Source: Arenibacter algicola
GTDB taxonomy: Bacteria; Bacteroidota; Bacteroidia; Flavobacteriales; Flavobacteriaceae
Direction of reading: 5' to 3'
Assembly (NCBI RefSeq): GCF_018860365.1
Contig: NZ_JAHKPO010000022.1
Span: forward strand, 62,001-126,000
DNA length: 64,000 bases
The notes under the pieces are model-generated. The model did no database searches, was not told the DNA's origin, and was given only the letters and a program-made list of their open reading frames with translations. Positions 44,342 through 52,257 of this stretch are shown one piece after another. Position 1 is the stretch's first letter, and the number at the start of each line of letters is the position of its first letter. The translations under genes and the position numbers were made by a program.

Positions 44342-45646
44342 ATGAGTGCTATAGTAGCCATTGTAGGAAGACCTAATGTAGGCAAATCAACCTTTTTCAA
44401 CCGATTAATTCAAAGAAGAGAGGCCATTGTTGATGCCGTGAGTGGGGTTACGCGAGATCGTCATTACGGAAAGAGTGATTGGAACGGTGTGGAGTTTTCT
44501 TTGATCGATACCGGCGGATATGTGTTAGGGAGCGATGACGTTTTTGAAAAGGAAATAGATAAGCAGGTAGAATTGGCTATCGATGAGGCCGATGCCATCA
44601 TTTTTATGGTGGACGTGGAATCTGGGGTTACCGGTATGGACGAAGATGTAGCCAATTTGTTGAGACGTGTAAATAAGCCTGTTTTCTTGGTGGTCAATAA
44701 GGTAGACAACGGCAAAAGAGCGGAAGATGCCGTGGAGTTTTATTCCTTGGGTCTAGGGGAGTATTATACCATTGCCAGTATAAACGGAAGTGGTACGGGC
44801 GATTTGTTGGACGATTTGGTAAAGGTATTACCGGAAAAAGAAAAGGATAAGGACGACTTGCCTCGTTTTGCGGTGGTAGGTAGGCCCAACGCCGGAAAAT
44901 CGTCTTTTATCAATGCCCTTATCGGGGAGGAAAGATATATAGTAACCGATATTGCCGGTACTACTAGAGACAGTATAGATACTAAATACAACCGGTTTGG
45001 GTTCGAATTTAATCTGGTAGATACCGCTGGGATCCGTCGTAAGGCCAAGGTAAGGGAGGATCTGGAGTTCTATTCCGTAATGCGGTCTGTAAGGGCTATT
45101 GAACATTCCGATGTCTGTATTCTTATGTTGGATGCCACCCGTGGTTTTGATGGACAGGTGGAAAATATTTTCTGGTTGGCTCAGCGGAACAACAAGGGAA
45201 TAGTGATCTTGGTAAACAAATGGGATTTAATTGAGGACAAAGAAACCAATACCATTAAACATTACACTCAGAAAATTAAAGAGGCCATAGCACCCTTCAC
45301 AGATGTGCCCATTCTTTTTATCTCTGTTTTAACAAAACAGCGGATTTTCAAAGCCATTGAAACGGCCGTTCAGGTGTATGAAAATAGGCAAAAAAAGGTG
45401 GTGACCAGAAAACTGAACGATATTATGTTGCCCATTATAGAAAACTATCCGCCACCTGCCTATAAGGATAAGTATGTAAAGATTAAATTCTGTACCCAAT
45501 TGCCAACGCCTTATCCACAGTTCGCTTTTTTCTGCAACCTTCCACAATATGTAAGGGAGCCGTATAAGCGTTTTCTGGAGAATAAATTAAGGGAGAATTT
45601 CGATTTTACAGGGGTACCGGTAACGGTATTTATGAGAAAGAAATAG
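44342..45646 (+). CDS. der: GTPase Der (EngA)
   Basis: Ribosome-assembly GTPase for the 50S subunit with two tandem G domains. From ATG 44342 the protein is 434 residues. The first G domain has [13 protein letters not shown] and NKVD, the second [13 protein letters not shown] and NKWD, and a C-terminal KH-like domain follows ([40 protein letters not shown]). The order and length are standard. Confidence 0.98.
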   Translation: MSAIVAIVGRPNVGKSTFFNRLIQRREAIVDAVSGVTRDRHYGKSDWNGVEFSLIDTGGYVLGSDDVFEKEIDKQVELAIDEADAIIFMVDVESGVTGMDEDVANLLRRVNKPVFLVVNKVDNGKRAEDAVEFYSLGLGEYYTIASINGSGTGDLLDDLVKVLPEKEKDKDDLPRFAVVGRPNAGKSSFINALIGEERYIVTDIAGTTRDSIDTKYNRFGFEFNLVDTAGIRRKAKVREDLEFYSVMRSVRAIEHSDVCILMLDATRGFDGQVENIFWLAQRNNKGIVILVNKWDLIEDKETNTIKHYTQKIKEAIAPFTDVPILFISVLTKQRIFKAIETAVQVYENRQKKVVTRKLNDIMLPIIENYPPPAYKDKYVKIKFCTQLPTPYPQFAFFCNLPQYVREPYKRFLENKLRENFDFTGVPVTVFMRKK

Positions 45647-45704
45647 GAAACTGTACCTGTATTGGGGTATTTCTTAATATGAGGTCTTAAAGTTCTGTTA
45701 AGCA

Positions 45705-45736
45705 TTTGGGTCGTAGAAGGTCAAGGGTTATTTTTG
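45705..45736 (+). promoter_or_regulatory. Promoter for outer-membrane beta-barrel gene
   Basis: TTTG (45705-45708), 20 nt, then TATTTTTG (45729-45736): a full Bacteroidota housekeeping promoter. The TTG at 45734 that lengthens the downstream frame lies inside the -7 box, so the ATG at 45779 is the real start and leaves a leader of about 35 nt. Confidence 0.8.
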
Positions 45737-45778
45737 GGGGCTTACCAAACTACCAAGAATCCGAGACATTTTTACCAA

Positions 45779-48544
45779 ATGAAGAAATTTCACTTTTCTA
45801 TCCTATTTTCCATTTTATTTTTTAGCCTTTCTTTTTCCCAGGATTTTGTTTTGAGCGGGAAGATTGTTGATGCCATTACCCAGGCCCCATTGGAGGCCTC
45901 CACTATTTATGCAGAATCTGTAAAGGACAGCACATTGGTGTCATACACTGTATCCGATCAAAAAGGAGCATTTGAATTGGAAGGGGATACCAGTCTTAAG
46001 GAGGTAAATGTATTCTTCTCCTATAATGGGTATAAACCACATTATGTAAAAGTTAAATTGGAGTCTCAGGTAGATTTGGGGAAAGTACAATTGGAGGAGC
46101 AGGCGCAAGAGTTGGAAGGAGTGCTGATTGTGGGCGATAGGGTGCCAATTACTATTAAAAAGGATACCTTGGAATTTAATGCGGATTCATTTAAGACAAA
46201 GCCGGATGCTACCGTGGAGGACGTATTGAAAAAGTTGCCCGGGGTAGAAGTGGATAGTGATGGTAAGATCACTGTAAACGGGAAGGAAGTAGACCAGGTA
46301 CTGGTCAATGGCCAGGTATTCTTTAGTAACGACCCCAAGGTGGCAACCAAAAGTTTGCCCAAGGATATCATAAGTAAGATACAGATTTCGGATACCAAGA
46401 CCAAAGAGCAGGAGTTTAGTGGAGAAGAAGGGGAAGGGGAGAACAAAACCATTAACCTAACCATAAAGGAAGATAAGAATAAAGGGTATTTGGGAAGAAT
46501 GGCGGCCGGTTACGGTACTGATGAGAGGTATCAACTCAACGGACTGCTCAATTATTTTAGCAATAAGAAGAGGTTGAGTTTTATTGCCAGTTCCAATAAT
46601 ATTAACAATTCCGGATTTTCCTATGACGAAATTTACGATATGGTGGGGAATACCAATGGAGGGTATTCCGGTGCACAGGAATCGGGCTTGATCAATAACT
46701 TTGGAAATGGTATTACCACCTCTTCCAACTTGGGTACCAGCTATGCCAATGCGGAAAAGGGCCAGTATAAGATCGATGCCAATTACTTTTTTGGATACAG
46801 CGATTCCTATAATGATCAAAAAACATCCCGGGAGAATATTTTGCCTGACAGCAGATATTTTACGGAAAACGAATCCAATTTTGAAGGGTCTACCAATTCC
46901 AATCGAGGAGCAGCAAATATAGAATATGATGTGGATAAGACCCTTCGTGTTAGCCTGCAGCCTTCCATGAGTGTCAATAGAACCAATTCTGTGAACAGGA
47001 ACAATACGTTTTCTACTGATGAGGAGGGAGAATTGATAAACAGCAATAATCGTATCACGGTCAATGACGGTTTTCAAAGAAATTTTTCCAATAGGTTAAG
47101 TGTTATGAAAAAGTTGGATACGATTGGCAAACTGATCACTTTTTCATTTTCCAATGACAATACCGAAAACAAAAGCAGTTCCAACCTCAATTCCGTAAGG
47201 GAAGTATTTGGGGACGATCCCAGTGTAGAGAACGTGGATCAGCTGTCCGACATCAATAACAAAAGAAATTCCTATGAACTGGAAGCTCGTTATAGGCAGC
47301 CTTTGACCACCAAGTTGTTCTTGGATATTGGCTACGAATTTAAGAATGATCACAGGGACAATACCAAGGAGGTTATGGACTATGATGTGGATGATAATAG
47401 GTATACCCAGTTTAACGAGGCTTTAAGTTCCGATTTTAACTTTGAAAATATTCAACAGTCACCTTTCTTGGGGTTGCGCCATAACGGAGAAAAGCTAAAC
47501 CTACGGGTGAACGCTTCTTATGTAATGACCGAGCTGGACAATCAGGACTTTTTGCAAGGGACATCCTTTTCCAAATCGTACAAAAACCTATTGCTAAGAA
47601 GCCGATTAAGGTATTCCTTGGGAAAAAATAGTCGGGTTTATTTACGGTACGACTCCCGACTCAATCTTCCTTCGGTAAGTCAGTTGCAGCCAGTACCCAA
47701 TGTAAACAACCCATTGAACGTGGTGATAGGTAACCCCAATTTGTTGCCAAGTGTGAATCATGGGATAGATTTTAACTACAATAATTATAATTGGAAAGAA
47801 CGGAGCGGGGTCTTTTTCTATACGGGGCTGGATATACAAAAGGATAGGGTTTCTGCCATATCAACTACCGATGAAAATTTCCTGAGGACCACCAGATATA
47901 CCAATATTGATGGTAATTACAGTGGCTATGGGGGAATTGGTTATTCCAAGCAGATTAAAAAGGATAGCCTTTATACCTTAAAATTTAATGTAAGGCCACG
48001 ATTAAGTTACGGTAGGCAGATCAGTTTTACCAACGGAGTTGAACTTAGGGCCAAAAGGTTTGATGTATCGCCCTATGTGTCTACCACCTATAATTATAAG
48101 GAGGTTCTGGAAATTGAACCAGGCTATGGTATTTCTTTTAACAATACTACCTACAATCTGGATAATATAGAGGATGTGGAATATACTTCCCAAAATGCCA
48201 ATCTAAGGGTCACTTCATATTGGCCTAAAAATTTAATTTGGGGCAATGACCTTAAATATAGTTATAACGGAAATGTGGGACCAGGATTTAGAAAGGATGC
48301 CCTTTTTTGGAATATGAGTCTCGGTCTTCAAATACTGGAAGATAAAGGTACCCTTAAGGTGTTGGCTTACGACTTGTTGGATCAAAATATAAATACCCGT
48401 AGGACTACAGGGGAAGATTTTATTCAGGATTTTCAAGGCACTGTGCTACAGCAGTATTTTATGGCAAGCTTTACCTATAAGTTTGATCAGTTTGGGGGCA
48501 AAAAACCCGATATGGGATCAAGGGGAAGGCGTTATTACAATTAA
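45779..48544 (+). CDS. Outer-membrane beta-barrel protein, TonB-receptor-like
   Basis: A 921-residue outer-membrane protein from ATG 45779 with signal peptide ending SLSFSQ. The N-terminal carboxypeptidase-regulatory-like domain (FVLSGKIVDAITQAPLEASTIY, about 20-105) is followed by a plug-like domain (DTLEFNADSFKTKPDATVEDVLKKLPGVEVDSDGKITVNGKEVDQVLVNG). A large beta-barrel to the end has many aromatic Asn/Asp-rich strands. This is the outer membrane beta-barrel family common in Flavobacteriia; no SusD is adjacent, so it is not a SusCD system. Cargo is unknown. A full promoter precedes it. Confidence 0.88.
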   Translation: MKKFHFSILFSILFFSLSFSQDFVLSGKIVDAITQAPLEASTIYAESVKDSTLVSYTVSDQKGAFELEGDTSLKEVNVFFSYNGYKPHYVKVKLESQVDLGKVQLEEQAQELEGVLIVGDRVPITIKKDTLEFNADSFKTKPDATVEDVLKKLPGVEVDSDGKITVNGKEVDQVLVNGQVFFSNDPKVATKSLPKDIISKIQISDTKTKEQEFSGEEGEGENKTINLTIKEDKNKGYLGRMAAGYGTDERYQLNGLLNYFSNKKRLSFIASSNNINNSGFSYDEIYDMVGNTNGGYSGAQESGLINNFGNGITTSSNLGTSYANAEKGQYKIDANYFFGYSDSYNDQKTSRENILPDSRYFTENESNFEGSTNSNRGAANIEYDVDKTLRVSLQPSMSVNRTNSVNRNNTFSTDEEGELINSNNRITVNDGFQRNFSNRLSVMKKLDTIGKLITFSFSNDNTENKSSSNLNSVREVFGDDPSVENVDQLSDINNKRNSYELEARYRQPLTTKLFLDIGYEFKNDHRDNTKEVMDYDVDDNRYTQFNEALSSDFNFENIQQSPFLGLRHNGEKLNLRVNASYVMTELDNQDFLQGTSFSKSYKNLLLRSRLRYSLGKNSRVYLRYDSRLNLPSVSQLQPVPNVNNPLNVVIGNPNLLPSVNHGIDFNYNNYNWKERSGVFFYTGLDIQKDRVSAISTTDENFLRTTRYTNIDGNYSGYGGIGYSKQIKKDSLYTLKFNVRPRLSYGRQISFTNGVELRAKRFDVSPYVSTTYNYKEVLEIEPGYGISFNNTTYNLDNIEDVEYTSQNANLRVTSYWPKNLIWGNDLKYSYNGNVGPGFRKDALFWNMSLGLQILEDKGTLKVLAYDLLDQNINTRRTTGEDFIQDFQGTVLQQYFMASFTYKFDQFGGKKPDMGSRGRRYYN

Positions 48545-48994
48545 TGTTTTTGTTTGAAGGGTTTCTGGTTTAAAGGGTTTAAGGTTTGAATGGTTATTCA
48601 TTTTCTTTTTCAAATCTTCAAATTAGTCCATTGTTCCATTCTCTTGGATATTGCTTGACCTTCTTTTTTCTAGTCTCTAGTCTCTTGTTTCTAGTTTAAA
48701 GGGTTTGAGGTTTGGAAGGTTATACAGTTGTAGTTTCAAATCTTCAAATTCTCAAACTAGCCCATTGTTCCATTCTCTTGGATATTGCTTGACCTTCTTT
48801 TTTCTAGTCTCTAGTCTCTAGTCTCTAGTTTCTGGTTTGAATTGTTTCTAGTTTAAAGGGTTTAAGGTTTGGAAGGTTATACAGTTGTAGTTTCAAATCT
48901 TCAAATCTTCAAATCTTCAAATCTTCAAATTGTCAAATTACCCAATTAACACATTGTTACATTAAGCAATTGGTACATTTTCACATTAAAACCA
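48545..48994. other. Intergenic region made mostly of tandem repeats
   Basis: A 450-bp gap between convergent genes. It contains no supported coding frame and no clear hairpin terminator. Most of it is the tandem repeat block described separately; the last 60 bp are low-complexity AT-rich sequence with repeated ACATT words. Confidence 0.7.
48569..48960. repeat. Tandem repeat block, about three degenerate units
   Basis: Units begin with TTTAAAGGGTTT at 48569, 48695 and 48852 (spacings 126 and 157 bp). Units 1 and 2 share an exact block of about 58 bp (CCATTGTTCCATTCTC... to ...CTAGTCTCT). Units 2 and 3 share GGAAGGTTATACAGTTGTAG. Inside are micro-repeats: CTAGTCT three times at 48804-48824 and CAAATCTT four times at 48894-48925. 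Unit length differences come from these micro-repeats, so copy-number slippage is likely. Confidence 0.85.
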
Positions 48995-49801
48995 TCACCA
49001 ACCTCCTGAAGAACCACCGCCACCAAAGCCGCCACCACCGAAGCCTCCTCCGAAACCACCGCCGCCAAAACTGCCTCCACCTCCAAAGCCACCGCCCGAG
49101 GACCCGGATCTGTAACCGCCACGGCCCATATTGCTGAGCACAATAATATCCCAAAGGTCCATTCCCTTACGGTTTCCTCCCTTGCCACCACCTCCTCTTC
49201 TCCCTCTATTGGAAAGTATAATAAGGATTATGATAAAAATGATGAATGGTAGTAAGGTCTGAAATGGAAATCCAGGACTTTTGTCAAAACTGCGCTCTTC
49301 CTTGAATTCGCCATTAAGTACCTTAAAAATGGCATCTGCCCCCTTGTTGAGTCCGTTGTAATAGTTGCCCTGCTTGAATTCTGGGATGATTACTGTTTCT
49401 ATAATGCGTTTGGATAGTGCATCTGTCAATAGCGGCTCAATGCCATAACCTGTATTAATGGCAATTTTTCTGTCGTCCCGTGCCAACAGAATTAAAATAC
49501 CGTTGTCCTCCTTGGCTTGTCCTATTCCCCAAGCATGTCCCCAGTTTGCTCCTAGAAAGTTTATATTTTCCCCCTGTGTAGAGGAGATAATCGCCGTTAC
49601 TATCTGGGTGGAAGTACTGTCCGAATAGCGGATCAATTTTTGCTCCAGGCTAGTTTTCTGTTCGGCAGAAAGTAGATTTATATAATCATAAACACTCGTT
49701 TGTGCCCCAGGTTTTGGCTTTTCGGGGATTTTAAATTGGGCAACAGTTATAGAGAAGCTGCATAATACTAGGAATAAGAGACTACCCTTTAGATACTTCA
49801 T
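48995..49801 (-). CDS. TPM-domain protein with glycine-rich tail (YgcG-like)
   Basis: A 268-residue membrane-anchored protein: signal peptide (LKGSLLFLVLCSFSITVAQ), a TPM/phosphatase-type domain at about 35-170 (VYDYINLLSAEQKTSLEQKL, GIGQAKEDNGILILLARDDRKIAINTGYGIEPLLTD), a transmembrane helix near 190-205 (LLPFIIFIIILIIL), then a Gly-rich tail with GGGFGGGGSFGGGG repeats ending GGSSGGW. The family is common but poorly defined; relatives are linked to membrane or photosystem maintenance. It overlaps the preceding TPM gene by 20 bp and is last in the minus-strand operon. Confidence 0.9.
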   Translation of the reverse strand: MKYLKGSLLFLVLCSFSITVAQFKIPEKPKPGAQTSVYDYINLLSAEQKTSLEQKLIRYSDSTSTQIVTAIISSTQGENINFLGANWGHAWGIGQAKEDNGILILLARDDRKIAINTGYGIEPLLTDALSKRIIETVIIPEFKQGNYYNGLNKGADAIFKVLNGEFKEERSFDKSPGFPFQTLLPFIIFIIILIILSNRGRRGGGGKGGNRKGMDLWDIIVLSNMGRGGYRSGSSGGGFGGGGSFGGGGFGGGFGGGGFGGGGSSGGW

Positions 49802-50219
49802 TGCTTAATTCGTTGGGATTATTATGCTGCCAGGGGAAATGGGTTTCCAATTCTTTACCGGCCATGAGTATTCCTTCTATGATACCTTGCTTAAAATTTC
49901 CTTTTTTAAAATGATTTTCCAGAATCGTTTTGGTATTGTCCCAAAAATTATCGGGGACAACTCGGTTTATGCCCTTGTCGCCATAAATAACAAATTTCTT
50001 GTCATGTACGGCAATGTAGATCAATACCCCATTTTCTTCTTTGGTATTGTCCATTTTTAAATAGTGGAAGACCTCTTGGGCACGTTCAAAATGGGCTTTT
50101 TTGGACATAGGTTCAATATGCACCCTTATTTCCCCGGAAGTATTTTTTTCGGCCTCAACAATAGCATTCACTATTTCCAATTCCTCATCGGCCGTTAAAA
50201 AATCTTCTACTTTGGACAT
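49782..50219 (-). CDS. TPM-domain protein, short form
   Basis: A 145-residue single-domain TPM protein without signal peptide or membrane helix (LTADEELEIVNAIVEAEKNTSGEIRVHIEPM, ENGVLIYIAVHDKKFVIYGDKGINRVVPDNFWDNT, GNFKQGIIEGILMAGKELETHFPW). Its domain resembles that of the next gene, suggesting duplication and functional pairing. It begins 6 bp after lemA and overlaps the next TPM gene, a layout (lemA-TPM-TPM) common in Bacteroidota. Confidence 0.9.
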   Translation of the reverse strand: MSKVEDFLTADEELEIVNAIVEAEKNTSGEIRVHIEPMSKKAHFERAQEVFHYLKMDNTKEENGVLIYIAVHDKKFVIYGDKGINRVVPDNFWDNTKTILENHFKKGNFKQGIIEGILMAGKELETHFPWQHNNPNELSNEVSKG

Positions 50220-50225
50220 CTTGTT

Positions 50226-50825
50226 TTAGTTGAATTCGAAATTCACGTCTGGAGCTTGCTCCGCACCGGCTTCCGATTTAAAGTAAGCCAATTCATCAAA
50301 ATTAAATAGACCTGCCAATACGGAATTTGGGAAGGTTTTTATGTGATTGTTGTAAGGCAAAACACTTTCGTTAAAACGATTTCGTTCTATGTTTATTCTG
50401 TTTTCCGTGCCTTCCAATTGTGACTGCAGTTCCAGGAAATTTTGATTTGCCTTCAGGTCAGGGTATCGCTCCACGGTTACCAAAAGACTTTTCAAGGCAC
50501 CGCTAAGTCCACCCTGTACCTCGTTGAATTTTGCAAGTTGCTCAGGGGTAATATTAGTAGGGTCTATGCTGACCGAGGTGGCCTTGGCCCTTGCTTCTAT
50601 AACCGCTGTAAGTGTTCCCTTTTCAAAGTCCGCTGCGCCCTGTACTGTCTTAACAAGGTTGCCAATAAGATCGTTACGTCTTTGGTAGGCACTTTCCACA
50701 TTGGCCCAAGACTGGGTAGAAGTTTCCTTAAGTTTAACAGCGGTATTGTTAAAGCCTACGGCCCATTGGTATAAGCCTATTCCTAAAACCGCGAGGATAA
50801 TTACTGGAATTAACCATTTTTTCAT
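50226..50825 (-). CDS. LemA family protein
   Basis: A 199-residue protein with one N-terminal membrane helix (KKWLIPVIILAVLGIGLYQWAVG) and the four-helix LemA domain: NTAVKLKETSTQSWANVESAYQRRNDLIGNLVKTVQG, ARAKATSV, FNEVQGGLSGALKSLLVTVERYPDLKANQNFLELQSQLEGTENRI and RNRFNESVLPYNNHIKTFP. Function is not settled in bacteria. It is in one cluster with M23, MerR and two TPM genes, 21 bp after merR. Confidence 0.95.
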   Translation of the reverse strand: MKKWLIPVIILAVLGIGLYQWAVGFNNTAVKLKETSTQSWANVESAYQRRNDLIGNLVKTVQGAADFEKGTLTAVIEARAKATSVSIDPTNITPEQLAKFNEVQGGLSGALKSLLVTVERYPDLKANQNFLELQSQLEGTENRINIERNRFNESVLPYNNHIKTFPNSVLAGLFNFDELAYFKSEAGAEQAPDVNFEFN

Positions 50826-50846
50826 GATCAGTGTATTTAGTGTTAT

Positions 50847-51176
50847 TTATAGTTGGTTCTTTATTTTGATAAGTTCAGCCTTGACCTTTTCCAATTTTTG
50901 GATTACATCAAAGGTAGACAAGGTTTTTAATTTATCTTCCTTTAAATGTGTTTTGGCACCTTCTAGCGTAAAACCGCGCTCCTTTACCAAATGGTAGATA
51001 AGTTGAAGATTTTTAATGTCCTGGGGAGTGAATTTTCTATTGCCCTTAGCATTCTTTTTAGGCTTGAGCACGTCGAACTCCTTTTCCCAAAAACGGATAA
51101 GTGAGGTGTTCACATCAAAGGCATCGGCCACTTCACCAATACCATAATATCGTTTTTCCGGAAGATCTATATGCAT
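50847..51176 (-). CDS. MerR-family transcriptional regulator, short
   Basis: A 109-residue protein with an N-terminal winged-helix MerR domain (YYGIGEVADAFDVNTSLIRFWEKEFDVLKPKKN, GNRKFTPQDIKNLQLIYHLVKERGFTLEGAKTHL) and a short coiled-coil tail for dimerisation. There is no effector-binding domain. Its ATG shares one base with the stop of the M23 peptidase gene, so translation is coupled. It may control its own operon (M23, LemA, TPM), which is inferred from position. Confidence 0.92.
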   Translation of the reverse strand: MHIDLPEKRYYGIGEVADAFDVNTSLIRFWEKEFDVLKPKKNAKGNRKFTPQDIKNLQLIYHLVKERGFTLEGAKTHLKEDKLKTLSTFDVIQKLEKVKAELIKIKNQL

Positions 51177-52153
51177 TAATCCAGGGATTGATTTTCTTGG
51201 TTTGCGTATTTCAACATATTTTCGAATTCTTCCGCGGTTAAACTGCCGTAGTAGAAGTTAATAGGGTTAATTCTTTCGTCATCTTTCCATACCTCGTAAT
51301 GTAGGTGTGGCGCTTCTGATCTACCTGTGCTTCCTACAAAACCGATGAGGTCACCTCTTTTTACCTTTTGGCGGGCTTTAACGTTATACTGACTTAAATG
51401 ACCGTAAAGGCTCATATATCCATAGCCATGATCTATTCTTATATGTTTTCCGTAACCCGAGGCATTGTTGTCCGCTCTAGTAACCGTTCCGTCGCCCGAA
51501 GCATATATCGGAGTTCCTTTTGGAGAGGTGAAATCCATTCCCCAGTGCATTTTTCTAGCTTTGGTAAATGGGTCGGAACGCCAACCATAACCAGATGCCA
51601 TGCGTGTTAGGTCTTCATTCTTTATGGGCTGTATGGCAGGGATTGCCGCTAATAATTTTTCTTTTTCTTCCGCCAGCTTGGTAATTTCATCCAAGGATTT
51701 GGATTGAATCACCATTTGCTTTTGAATAATGTCCAGCCTTTTCGTAGTGGCGATGATCATTTCGGAATTATTGAAGCCTTCTAGGGATTTATACCTGTTT
51801 ACCCCTCCAAATCCAGCTCTTCTCTGTTCTTCGGGTATTGGGTTGGCTTCGAAATATAATCTGTAAATATTGTTGTCCCGGTCCTCAATATTGGCCAGTA
51901 CATTTTCTATCTGCTCCATTTTTTTGCCCAGCAATTCGAACTGAAGCTCATAGTTTTTGACCTCTCTGGCCAAGGAAAGTTCTCGTGGGGTGTTTACCAA
52001 ATTGGTGTTTAAAAGTAATATAAGGCCTAAAAATCCAAATAGAAATGACCCTAGAAAAAATAGAGCAATATTTCTAAATCTTCTGGATTTTTTGGGTTCT
52101 ATCTTACGGTAAGATAGGGTGTCCGGGTCGTAATAATATTTTACCTTAGACAT
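51176..52153 (-). CDS. M23 (LytM-type) cell-wall metalloendopeptidase
   Basis: A 325-residue membrane-anchored peptidoglycan endopeptidase. One N-terminal transmembrane helix (about 28-51), a coiled-coil region (about 60-175) and a C-terminal M23 domain with zinc ligands His203 and Asp207 in HWGMDF and His285 in HLH, plus catalytic His252 in YGHLS. The motif set is complete, so activity is likely, cutting cross-links during growth or division. It is the first gene of a minus-strand operon and divergent from alaS with about 105 bp between starts. Confidence 0.95.
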   Translation of the reverse strand: MSKVKYYYDPDTLSYRKIEPKKSRRFRNIALFFLGSFLFGFLGLILLLNTNLVNTPRELSLAREVKNYELQFELLGKKMEQIENVLANIEDRDNNIYRLYFEANPIPEEQRRAGFGGVNRYKSLEGFNNSEMIIATTKRLDIIQKQMVIQSKSLDEITKLAEEKEKLLAAIPAIQPIKNEDLTRMASGYGWRSDPFTKARKMHWGMDFTSPKGTPIYASGDGTVTRADNNASGYGKHIRIDHGYGYMSLYGHLSQYNVKARQKVKRGDLIGFVGSTGRSEAPHLHYEVWKDDERINPINFYYGSLTAEEFENMLKYANQENQSLD

Positions 52154-52168
52154 GTATCTAATTTATCC

Positions 52169-52176
52169 TATTTTTG
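52169..52176 (+). promoter_or_regulatory. -7 promoter box for alaS
   Basis: TATTTTTG matches TAnnTTTG; a weaker -33 TTAG lies 19 nt upstream (52146-52149). Leader to the alaS ATG is about 75 nt and includes a palindrome at 52198-52209 (TGCAAATTTGCA). Confidence 0.5.
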
Positions 52177-52257
52177 TGGTCATGTTTATAGATAACTTGC
52201 AAATTTGCAAATTGTTTTCTAACAACCGTTAAATATATAAAAAGCTTACCAATTTAC

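Noticed and set aside
45734..45778. Upstream TTG start for the outer-membrane barrel protein
   Set aside because: The TTG is inside the -7 box at 45729-45736, and the ATG at 45779 starts a proper signal peptide.
46457..47077. Antisense frame (206 codons) within the outer-membrane barrel gene
   Set aside because: Isoleucine/glycine-rich shadow of the Asn/Asp-rich barrel strands; no promoter or domain.
48569..48960. Possible CRISPR array
   Set aside because: Units are 126 and 157 bp apart with long shared blocks and micro-repeats, no short repeats with unique spacers, and no cas genes nearby.
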